Source: CAZMVY01 sp964617875
Lineage (GTDB): Bacteria > Planctomycetota > Phycisphaerae > UBA1845 > PWPN01
Assembly: GCA_964617875.1 (NCBI GenBank)
Contig: CAZUAI010000066.1
Location: 1 to 30,914, forward strand
Direction: 5' to 3'
Length of the DNA: 30,914 nt
In this document: positions 15,718-23,417 of the stretch, one piece after another
How the letters are laid out: each line of letters begins with the position of its first letter
How positions within the stretch are numbered: the first letter of the stretch is position 1
Notes under the pieces: model-generated
Seen by the model: only the letters and a program-made list of their open reading frames with translations
What the model was told of the DNA's origin: nothing
The model's database searches: none
Translations under genes and position numbers: made by a program

Positions 15718-16844
15718 ACCGTCGCGAGTTTCTGAAGACGGCGGCGGGCACACTGGCGTTGCCGGCCGCGGCCCGTGCCGCTGCTGAGACGAGACCCGGC
15801 GTGCCGGCCCACCTGAAGGGCTTCGAGGCGCTCTATCGCGAGGATCCGCGGAAGGCGTCGCTCGCGTGGTTCAAGGACGCCGGCTTCGGGCTTTTCATGC
15901 ACTACGGCGTCTACAGCCTGCTCGGCCACGGCGAATGGGTGATGCTGCACGAGAAGATCCCTGTGGCGGAGTACGCGAAGCTGAAGGAGCGGTTCACGGC
16001 GGAGCGGTTCGACGCGGACTTCATCACGGACCTGGCGGTTGCCGCGGGGATGAAGTACGTCAACATCACGTCGCGTCACCATGACAGCTTCTGCCTGTTC
16101 CGCACAAAGGAGACCGACTTCAACAGCATCGAGTCGCCGGCAAAGCGGGACCTTGTCGATGAACTGGCGAAGGCGTGCCGCCGCAAGGGGCTCGGGCTGT
16201 TCCTCTACTATTCGTACGCGCTCGACTGGCGGCATCCGTATTTCTATCCGCCCGAGGCCGGCTGCAAGAACGCGCGCCCGGCCTACGACAAGCCCGAACC
16301 GACGTATCTCTGGCGGAAGGACGAGGACTTCAGGCACTACATCCGGTTCGTGCACGCGCAACTCCGCGAGTTGCTGACGCAATACGGTCCGCTGGCGGGG
16401 ATCTGGCTTGACCCGCTCATGGGCTTCTACGGCCGGCCGGACCTGTTTCCGATCGACGAGACCTATGCGCTGATCCGCTCCATCCAGCCGGGCTGCCTGA
16501 TCTCGTTCAAGCAGGGCGCGAACGGCGACGAGGACTTTGTCGCCCCCGAACGCAAGGCCGACGCGAAGGTCGGCACTACCGATGCGGCCCGGCGGGCGCA
16601 GGAGAAGAACCGCGGCAAACCGGTTGAGATCTGCAACACGCTTCAGCCGCGCGCCTGGGGCTACGATTCGCGCGACGCCGGCAGGCACAAGGACGCCGAC
16701 GAGGTGATGAAGATGCTGGCCGAGGCGAAGACCCGCCCAGCGAACCTGCTGTTGAACACGGGCCCGTTGCCGGACGGGTCGATCCACCCGGACGACGTGA
16801 AGACGCTGCGCGAAGTCGGCCGGCGGCTTCGGCTGCGATCGTAG
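15714..16844 (+). CDS. Alpha-L-fucosidase, GH29, Tat-exported
   Basis: The 376-residue enzyme hydrolyses terminal alpha-L-fucose. A twin-arginine signal (MNRREFLKTAAG) with an Ala-rich cleavage region (about 15-24) indicates folded export. The barrel shows GLFMHYGVYS (59-68), GEWVM (73-77), YVNITSRHHDSFCLF (115-129) and IWLDP with D233 as the probable nucleophile, matching the WFDG position of GH29. The C-terminal NLLLNTGPLPDGSI is also a family hallmark. The protein is at the short end for GH29 and lacks the usual C-terminal beta domain. The start overlaps the upstream stop by 4 nt. The next gene follows 23 nt downstream, so the three form an operon. The acid/base Glu was not assigned. The family call is firm; the target could be pectin, xyloglucan or fucan side chains. 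Confidence 0.9.
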   Translation: MNRREFLKTAAGTLALPAAARAAAETRPGVPAHLKGFEALYREDPRKASLAWFKDAGFGLFMHYGVYSLLGHGEWVMLHEKIPVAEYAKLKERFTAERFDADFITDLAVAAGMKYVNITSRHHDSFCLFRTKETDFNSIESPAKRDLVDELAKACRRKGLGLFLYYSYALDWRHPYFYPPEAGCKNARPAYDKPEPTYLWRKDEDFRHYIRFVHAQLRELLTQYGPLAGIWLDPLMGFYGRPDLFPIDETYALIRSIQPGCLISFKQGANGDEDFVAPERKADAKVGTTDAARRAQEKNRGKPVEICNTLQPRAWGYDSRDAGRHKDADEVMKMLAEAKTRPANLLLNTGPLPDGSIHPDDVKTLREVGRRLRLRS

Positions 16845-16867
16845 GCGAGCGAACCGCGGGAGGCACA

Positions 16868-19693
16868 ATGACGAAGAGCAAGACAAGGTTACACGGGACG
16901 GCGATGACCCGGACCACGGCTTCCCTGGCGGCGGGGTTCCTCGCGATTGTGGCGTCGGCGCTGTACGGCCAGCGGCCGGCCGCCGATGCGGTGAACGTCG
17001 TCCTGATTCCTCGACTCGTCGCTCCGGCCTCCCTGACCGCCGATCTGAACGCCGCGCCGTGGAACCGGGCCGCGCGGCTCGCGGGGCTCGTGGCGTCGGG
17101 CGGCAGGACACTCTCGAAGGAACCGACCTCCGTCTGCCTCTTCTATGACGCGTCGTCGCTCTACATCGGATTTCACTGCGAAGGTCGCGGCGCGTCGCAG
17201 CTCAAGGCCGAGATCAAGGATCGCGACGGGCGCGTCTGGGCCGATGACAGTGTCGAGTTTCTGCTCGATCCGAAGGGCTCGCCCGAGGATTGCTTCCAGA
17301 TCGTCGTCAACGCCGCCGGCGTGATCTACGATTCTGCCGCAGGCAAGAAGTCGTGGAACGCGAACATGGCGACGGCCGTGAACGCGGACGAGAGGGGCTG
17401 GACGGTCGTCACCCGCCTGCCGTTCGCGGACCTGGATGCCAGGACCCCGAAGCCCGGCGAGACGTGGACCGGCAACTTCTGCCACAACAGCTCCCTGCCC
17501 GAGCGCAGCGCCTGGGCGCCGGTGCTCGAGTCGTTCCTCGAAACCGGGCGCTTCGGCCGGATCGTCTTCGGCGGCCCCGACCTGCGCCCCGTCCGGTTTG
17601 TCTGCGTGCGCCCCATCGTCATCGGCGCCAACGAGATCCGGCTGGATCCGTTCGCCGGCCTGGGCGTGGATATCCAGGAGGTCGACTCGCGTGATCGTGC
17701 CCGCCCGGCGAGAAAGGAGACGCTCCGCGACGACGGCGCCTGCGCCTTCACGCTCAAGTCCGACGAGACGCGCGCGGTCCGACTGGCCTTCCGCGACCCG
17801 AAGGGGGCCCTTCTCGTACGTTGCACATATCCCATGACGTCGCCCCGCGTTGCGGACCGCATCCGGATGCTGCAGCGGCGATTCGACGACCTGACGGCCT
17901 CGCTCCCGCGCTTCCGCGGGCCGGCGAGGGCACGGGTTGAGACGCTGGTTACGGAACTGCGCCCCCGCATCACCGAGGCGACCGCGATCGTGGGCGACGC
18001 GCAACGGAACACGCCGGACCACTGGATGCGCCTCGAGACGATCGCGGGCGAACTGGAGTTGAAACTGGACGTTCCGTGGGCTCTCTCCCAGACGCTGGCC
18101 TTCGCGCCCGAATCCCCTTTCGCCGTGGGCTTCGTCGGCCCGGCGCGGAAGGTGATGATCCGGGACTTTCCCTTCGACGGGACCGTTGCCGACCGCGTCG
18201 ATGTGTCGCTGGCCAGAAACGAACACGAGGGCGTGCAGGTCGTGGTCATGCCGTTCGATCGCGATCTCCGCGGGGCGAGCGTGAGCGTTTCGCCGCTTCG
18301 CGGCGCCGACGACGGCCGTGAATTCGCCGGCGGAAAGACCGCCGTTTCCCTCGTGGGGCACGTCAACACGAAGGGGCCCACGCCCTATGAGGTCACGTAC
18401 TTCGGCTGGTGGCCCGACCCGTTGCTTGACTTCCAGCAGAAGGCGGACATCCGGGCGGGCGAGCACGTCGCATTCTGGATCGACGTCGCGACGGCGGCGA
18501 CCACGCCGCCCGGCGATTATGAGGCGACGATCACCGTGGCGGCCGACGAGTCCGCGCCGGTGAAGCTGCGGCTGCACGTGCGCGTGTGGGACTTCGAGCT
18601 TCCCATGGGCAGTACCCTCCCGACGGCCTTCACCTACGACGAGCACCAGGTCCGGCGGATCTACGGCGAACGATGGACGCGGGAACTGGCGTACAAGTAC
18701 TACGACGCGATTCTGTCGCATCGGCTCAATATCGATCACCTCTACCGCGGCCACACGCCCGACCTGGACGTCATCCAGTACGGCGTGGCCCGGGGCATGA
18801 ACGCCTTCAACCTCCTGAACCTGGGGTATGGCGACGCCGGCGGCGAACGGCGGGCGGCGTTGGATGCCTGCGTGCCGAAAATCAGGGCGCTCGGGTTGCT
18901 CGGCAAGGCGTATGTCTACGGCTTCGACGAGGTGAAGGAGGAACGGTTCGCGGCGATGCGAACGACGTTCGGTCAGATCCACGAGTGGTATCCCGGCCTC
19001 CGCACGATGACCACGGCGGTTGACAGGACGTTCGGACGCGGCACGTCGCTTCGCGATCTCGTGGACATCTGGGTTCCTCTCACGCCGAGCTACGACCGCG
19101 ACGAGGCCGTGAGGCTTCGCGCGGAGGGCAAGGCGATGTGGTGGTACGTGTGCGTCGTTCCGCGCCCGCCGTACGCGAACTGGTTCATTGAGTCGCAGGC
19201 GATCGAGGCCCGTCTGCTGACGGGTGCGATGAGCTACAAGTACAAGGCCGACGGGTTCCTCTATTACCTGATCACGCTCTGGACGGGCAATCGCAAACCG
19301 ATTGCCTCCGGTCCGTACACCGGGTGGAACCCGGGCAGCTTCTTCGACGAGAAGAAGGGCAAGACGGCCAACGGCGACGGCAGCCTGCTCTGCCCCGGGC
19401 CCGACGGTCCGCTCTCGACGATCCGGCTCGAGAACATCCGCGACGGCCTGGAAGATTTCGAGTACCTGTGCCTGCTTGCGGCCCGCGTCGCGGCGGCACG
19501 CAAGATGCCGCCGACGCCCAGGCGCGACGCTTACATCCAACGCGCCGAGCGTCTGCTGGCCGTGCCGGATCCGGTCGTGACCGACCTGATCAACTACACG
19601 CGCGACGCGAACGAACTGAGTCAGTTCCGCAGCGCGGTCGCCGAGGCGATTCTGCAGGGCGCTTCGATCGCCGGTCCGGCAAAGGCCAGGTGA
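16868..19693 (+). CDS. Secreted protein with CBM9-like N-terminus and DUF4091 glycoside-hydrolase-like domain
   Basis: The protein has 941 residues with a signal peptide (about 13-34). A CBM9/DOMON-like sugar-binding domain lies at about 50-235 (WNRAARLAGL, then SLYIGFHCEG, DDSVEFLLDP and NFCHNS). A linker contains a helical stretch (330-400). A beta-rich domain (about 430-600) precedes a barrel with YVYGFDEVKEE, and the DUF4091 domain ends the protein (MWWYVCVVPRPPYANWF, GFLYYLITLW, RLENIRDGLEDFEYL). DUF4091 proteins are barrel enzymes presumed to be glycosidases. The ATG at 16868 has GGGAGG 4 nt upstream; an ATG at 16904 would give a shorter signal. It is the last gene of the fucosidase operon. 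Substrate and reaction are unknown; placement suggests removal of an additional sugar of the same glycan. Confidence 0.85.
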   Translation: MTKSKTRLHGTAMTRTTASLAAGFLAIVASALYGQRPAADAVNVVLIPRLVAPASLTADLNAAPWNRAARLAGLVASGGRTLSKEPTSVCLFYDASSLYIGFHCEGRGASQLKAEIKDRDGRVWADDSVEFLLDPKGSPEDCFQIVVNAAGVIYDSAAGKKSWNANMATAVNADERGWTVVTRLPFADLDARTPKPGETWTGNFCHNSSLPERSAWAPVLESFLETGRFGRIVFGGPDLRPVRFVCVRPIVIGANEIRLDPFAGLGVDIQEVDSRDRARPARKETLRDDGACAFTLKSDETRAVRLAFRDPKGALLVRCTYPMTSPRVADRIRMLQRRFDDLTASLPRFRGPARARVETLVTELRPRITEATAIVGDAQRNTPDHWMRLETIAGELELKLDVPWALSQTLAFAPESPFAVGFVGPARKVMIRDFPFDGTVADRVDVSLARNEHEGVQVVVMPFDRDLRGASVSVSPLRGADDGREFAGGKTAVSLVGHVNTKGPTPYEVTYFGWWPDPLLDFQQKADIRAGEHVAFWIDVATAATTPPGDYEATITVAADESAPVKLRLHVRVWDFELPMGSTLPTAFTYDEHQVRRIYGERWTRELAYKYYDAILSHRLNIDHLYRGHTPDLDVIQYGVARGMNAFNLLNLGYGDAGGERRAALDACVPKIRALGLLGKAYVYGFDEVKEERFAAMRTTFGQIHEWYPGLRTMTTAVDRTFGRGTSLRDLVDIWVPLTPSYDRDEAVRLRAEGKAMWWYVCVVPRPPYANWFIESQAIEARLLTGAMSYKYKADGFLYYLITLWTGNRKPIASGPYTGWNPGSFFDEKKGKTANGDGSLLCPGPDGPLSTIRLENIRDGLEDFEYLCLLAARVAAARKMPPTPRRDAYIQRAERLLAVPDPVVTDLINYTRDANELSQFRSAVAEAILQGASIAGPAKAR

Positions 19694-19706
19694 CCCGTTG
19701 CGGCCC

Positions 19707-19727
19707 GGGATCGCGTTCGTCGATCCC
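19707..19727. terminator. Perfect 7-bp hairpin between convergent genes
   Basis: GGGATCG (19707-19713) and CGATCCC (19721-19727) flank a 7-nt loop in the 61-bp gap between the DUF4091 gene and the convergent GHL6 gene. There is no T run on either side. Position suggests a bidirectional transcript end. Confidence 0.45.
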
Positions 19728-19754
19728 ACGTCGCTCGTTGCATGCAGATACCGG

Positions 19755-22130
19755 CTATTCCGCCACAAGCACCGTGCTGATCTGGAAATCCGGGACCTCG
19801 AACGTGACCGCGCCCTTCTCGGAGGAGTTCGGCGTCAGCCGCTTGCCGGTCGCGAGCACGCGCACCTGACGGCCCTTGAGCAGCTTCGCCGCCATGTGCA
19901 GCCTGGCGCCGGCGACGGTCGGCATGCCGTCGATCATCGGCTCGCGGTTGATGAAGTCGTCCTCCTTCCCTCGGAAGGAACTGCCGGTGCGGCGGCTTTG
20001 CGGGCAGTGAACCAGGTGCGCGATCAGCCGCTCGCCCTGGCGGTTCAGCGAGACCTCGAGCGAGACCGGCGCCTCGACCTGGATCAGCCGGTCCTCCGGC
20101 CGGATGGCGCGGAGGACCGCCCCTTCGAGGACCTGCCGCATGGGCGTGTAGCCCCACGCCGCATACACGTCGAACAGCGGCACTGCCGAGAACCAGGCGC
20201 ACCCCTTCTCCACCTCCCGCACAGTGACGGCCGCGTGGCCCGACTCCTTCTCCATCGGCGGGCTCTGCCGTCGCGAGTGGTGGATCGTGCCGTGGTTCAT
20301 CGGCCAGACGAGCGGCGCGACTGTGCGCGCATTGCCCACGGCGTCCGCGACGACGACTTTCTCATAGGTGTAGAAGTCGGTCGCGAGCATCGGTGCGAAC
20401 GCCCGGCCGTCGTGCCGGAGGAAGCCGGGCTCATCCTCGCCGACGACGCGGACGCCGAGCAGGTCCGCCAGTTCCTTGGTCGGCTTGCCCGTCACAAGCA
20501 GGCGGCCGCCGTTTCGAACGTACTTGTCCAGCGTGGCGGCGTAGGCCGCGTCGATCCCGAACCCGTCGGAGATGAACACGAACGCGTACGGCGCCAGGTC
20601 CTGCGTCGTGTCGATGACGTCGAAGTGCAGGCCGGCGTCGATCAGCGCGGCGCAGGCGGTCTCGTTCTGCCGGAGCAGGGCGACGTAGGGCACGCTGTCC
20701 GAGTCGAGCACGTACGGCTCGATCTTCTTCGCGTCGTTGAAGACGCGGCCGATGCGGTCGTAGAGCGCCGGGTCGAGCCGCCCGTGCGGGTGCAGGTGGT
20801 CGCCGATCGTCAGCAGGCATCCGTTTGCCAGGCCCGTGGCGACCTCGTAGCGGAGCATCGCCTCGTCGGCGATGCCGCCGAAATCGCCCCAGCCCTTCCA
20901 GAACCGGATCGTCATCGCGGTCACCGGCACCGCCCCGCGGGCGTAGCGGGCCGCGTATTGCCAGTGGTAGAGCGTCTGCTTGTGCCGCCAGCTCTCGATC
21001 TCGAGGACGTCGAGCCTGCGAAGTTCGTCCCGCGTCTTCTCCCACTGGTGGTTGTACGCGACGACCACGCCGGGCTTGATCCCCTTGATGAGCCTGATCG
21101 TCTCCTGCACAAACGTCTCATCGCCGGGGAAGTCGAAGAACACGCCGTCCACGTCGTAGTCGCGAACGGACTCGACGATCATCGGCCACGTGTAGTCCTT
21201 GACGTACGGCGAGTCGATGCTGACGCCCCGCTTGTCGATCCGCGAAGCGGGCGTGCCGTCCTTTTCCTGCTCGGTGCTGCTGTAGAGTTCATCGACGCCG
21301 ATGGAGAAATACACCCAGACCGCGATGCCGCGCTTGTGGCACGCCTTGATCTGCTCGCCCATGAGATCGAACGCCAGCCCCGGATGGCGCGTGCCCACTC
21401 TGGTGTTGTAGTATGCGTATCCGTGGTGGCCCTTGGCGAAGACGCAGATCGCGTTCACGCCGGCCCGCGCGAGCGTGTCGCCGTATTCGTCGCCGTTGAA
21501 GTCCTTGCCGACGCCGTCGATGAAGCCCGCCGTGTGGAAATCGCCGTGGATCTTGCGGCTGATCGTCTTGTACCAGTCCTTCGGCAGTGCGGCACGGTAG
21601 CCGACGACCTTCGGCTCGGTCCTCGGCGGCGGCTCGCACGGGCCGCGGAAATGCAGCTCGATCGCGCGGAGGAGGGGGAAGGGCGTGTCCACCTTGGGCG
21701 ATGTGAAGCGGAGCCGGTGGTTGCCGGCGGCCAGCCGGTGGTTGCCGAGCGTCGTCCATTGGTGCGGCTTCTCTTTCGACGCCGCGTCGATGGTTCGAAG
21801 CAGGTCGCCGTCCAGGGTGACGTGTACCGGGGCGGGCTCGGCCGCGTCGCATTGCACCTGGATTTCATACGACCCGGGGGCGGGCACGTCGAGGCTGTAT
21901 TCGACGAGCGTCGACTGGTGGGGGAACTGCTTCTTGTTGTCGCGGACGCCGTCGAGGCCGACGAGCACGTTGCCGCGCCAGTACTTGTCGAGCGGCACCC
22001 GGAAGGGTTCGTCCTTCTTGAGCCCCGCGGGCACGGCGATCCTCGCGGCGCGGATCTCGGCTGCGGGCAGCGACGCGTCGAACATCCAGGAGGCTTCAAT
22101 CGCCAACACCATACACAGAGTCCGTTTCAT
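19755..22130 (-). CDS. Secreted GHL6-type glycoside hydrolase-like protein
   Basis: The protein has 791 residues with a hydrophobic N-terminal signal (about 2-24). A beta-sandwich carbohydrate-binding-like domain (about 35-165, VEYSLDVPAPGSYEIQVQ) is followed by a barrel resembling hypothetical glycosyl hydrolase 6 and alpha-L-fucosidase-related folds. Its landmarks are DTLARAGVNAICVFAKGHHG (219-238), HPGLAFDLMGEQ, GIAVWVYFS and GVFFDFPG, with D333 at the GH29-like nucleophile position. An amidotransferase-like beta-galactosidase trimerisation domain follows (about 520-600), then a C-terminal beta domain. The ATG at 22130 has GGAG about 11 nt upstream. It is divergent from the esterase gene and convergent with the DUF4091 gene. 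Activity is unproven; a fucosidase- or galactosidase-like reaction is the best inference. Confidence 0.75.
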   Translation of the reverse strand: MKRTLCMVLAIEASWMFDASLPAAEIRAARIAVPAGLKKDEPFRVPLDKYWRGNVLVGLDGVRDNKKQFPHQSTLVEYSLDVPAPGSYEIQVQCDAAEPAPVHVTLDGDLLRTIDAASKEKPHQWTTLGNHRLAAGNHRLRFTSPKVDTPFPLLRAIELHFRGPCEPPPRTEPKVVGYRAALPKDWYKTISRKIHGDFHTAGFIDGVGKDFNGDEYGDTLARAGVNAICVFAKGHHGYAYYNTRVGTRHPGLAFDLMGEQIKACHKRGIAVWVYFSIGVDELYSSTEQEKDGTPASRIDKRGVSIDSPYVKDYTWPMIVESVRDYDVDGVFFDFPGDETFVQETIRLIKGIKPGVVVAYNHQWEKTRDELRRLDVLEIESWRHKQTLYHWQYAARYARGAVPVTAMTIRFWKGWGDFGGIADEAMLRYEVATGLANGCLLTIGDHLHPHGRLDPALYDRIGRVFNDAKKIEPYVLDSDSVPYVALLRQNETACAALIDAGLHFDVIDTTQDLAPYAFVFISDGFGIDAAYAATLDKYVRNGGRLLVTGKPTKELADLLGVRVVGEDEPGFLRHDGRAFAPMLATDFYTYEKVVVADAVGNARTVAPLVWPMNHGTIHHSRRQSPPMEKESGHAAVTVREVEKGCAWFSAVPLFDVYAAWGYTPMRQVLEGAVLRAIRPEDRLIQVEAPVSLEVSLNRQGERLIAHLVHCPQSRRTGSSFRGKEDDFINREPMIDGMPTVAGARLHMAAKLLKGRQVRVLATGKRLTPNSSEKGAVTFEVPDFQISTVLVAE

Positions 22131-22189
22131 GGGCCGTGTACTCCAGTGAATGTCGTCATGATGGGGGACGCGACGCGGATCGGCAAGTG

Positions 22190-22219
22190 TTGGCTTCGGG
22201 GGCGGCGGTGCATTACGAT
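22190..22219 (+). promoter_or_regulatory. Candidate promoter TTGGCT-N18-TACGAT for esterase operon
   Basis: TTGGCT (22190-22195) and TACGAT (22214-22219) are 18 bp apart in the 158-bp divergent spacer. The start would be near 22226, with about 60 nt of leader containing the GGAGGAG ribosome site. The match is moderate. Confidence 0.4.
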
Positions 22220-22288
22220 GGGTGTGTCCGCGTTTGGTGGATTGGCCGACCTGCGTTTTGAAGCGACATGTGTTGGAGGAGTCGTGAC

Positions 22289-23359
22289 ATGGCAGTGATC
22301 AACAGGTGTGGGTCCGCCGTCTGGGTTCTGCTGCTGCTTGCCGTCGCCGGGTACGCCCAGCAGACGCAGCCCGGCGGCCCGATGGAACGGCAGCGGGAAC
22401 GGATCCTGCAGCGGTTCGACAGGGACGGTGACGGCAGGCTCAGCCCTGAAGAGCGCGAGGCCGCCCGTGAGTTTCTTCGGCAGCGGGCGGGCGGGGGTCG
22501 TCGGCAGGGCACGGCGCCACAGACGCAGCCCGATCTCGCCGTACCGAAGGGCGTAAAGGCGATACGCAACATCGAATACGCTCACATTGGTGGCAAGCGG
22601 CTGCTGCTGGACCTCTACTTGCCGAAGGACAATGACAAGCCGTTGCCTGTGGTCGTCTGGATCCATGGTGGGGGCTGGCGGGCGGGCGACAAGGAGCGAT
22701 GCCCGGCTCTCCCGCTCGCGGGCAAGGGCTTCGCCGTTGCCAGCATCAACTACCGGTTGACGGATGTGGCGTGCTTCCCGGCCCAGATTCATGACTGCAA
22801 GGGGGCCATCCGCTGGCTTCGCGCCCATGCGAAAGAGTACAAGCTCGATCCGGAGCGCATTGGCGTGTGGGGCAGTTCGGCCGGCGGGCACCTCGTCGCG
22901 TTGCTCGGCACGAGCGGTGGCGTGAAGGAACTCGAAGGCGATGTTGGCGGCAACACCGGGTTTTCCAGCCGCGTGCAGGCGGTATGCGACCTCTGCGGGC
23001 CGGCGACGTTCCGCGAGGAGGATCTTCCCGAAGGCGCCGATGAGGGTAACGTGCCGCAGGCGCTGACGAAGCTCCTGGGCGGCCCGCTCGAGGAGAACCG
23101 CGACAAGGCGCGCGCCGCGAGCCCCGTCACGCACATTACGAAGGACGATCCACCGTTTCTGATCGTACATGGCGATGCGGACCCGGTCGTTCCCGTACGG
23201 CAGAGCAGGATCCTGGCGGAGGCGCTGAAGAAGGCCGGCGTCGATGTCACGCTCCGCATCATCCCGGGCGCAGGCCACGGCGTGAACAGCCTGGAAACGC
23301 AAGAGGCGGCGGCCGAGTTCTTCAGGAAGCACCTTAACGCAGGAAAGGCGGGAACGTGA
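22289..23359 (+). CDS. Secreted esterase (BD-FAE/alpha-beta hydrolase) with N-terminal EF-hand
   Basis: The 356-residue protein has a signal peptide (about 6-23). A canonical EF-hand loop (44-55, DRDGDGRLSPEE) binds calcium by family knowledge. The alpha/beta-hydrolase domain (about 85-350) carries the oxyanion motif HGGGW (126-130), the nucleophile S197 in GSSAGG, D298 in HGDADPVVP and H330 in GAGHG, forming a full catalytic triad. The resemblance is to bifunctional acetyl-xylan/feruloyl esterases, which remove ester decorations from plant polysaccharides. The ATG at 22289 is decided by GGAGGAG 8 nt upstream; an ATG at 22268 lacks one. The next gene follows in the same direction after 58 nt, probably in one operon with the lyase-like protein. 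The exact ester substrate is unknown. Confidence 0.92.
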   Translation: MAVINRCGSAVWVLLLLAVAGYAQQTQPGGPMERQRERILQRFDRDGDGRLSPEEREAAREFLRQRAGGGRRQGTAPQTQPDLAVPKGVKAIRNIEYAHIGGKRLLLDLYLPKDNDKPLPVVVWIHGGGWRAGDKERCPALPLAGKGFAVASINYRLTDVACFPAQIHDCKGAIRWLRAHAKEYKLDPERIGVWGSSAGGHLVALLGTSGGVKELEGDVGGNTGFSSRVQAVCDLCGPATFREEDLPEGADEGNVPQALTKLLGGPLEENRDKARAASPVTHITKDDPPFLIVHGDADPVVPVRQSRILAEALKKAGVDVTLRIIPGAGHGVNSLETQEAAAEFFRKHLNAGKAGT

Positions 23360-23417
23360 GCAACGGCGAAAGCGGGACGGTGAGAATGCCCCCTGTCGGA
23401 AGCTCTTTGCGAGAACC

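Noticed and set aside
16889..19768. 959-residue minus-strand frame over the DUF4091 gene
   Set aside because: It is a mirror of the real coding frame, rich in Arg/His and without domains.
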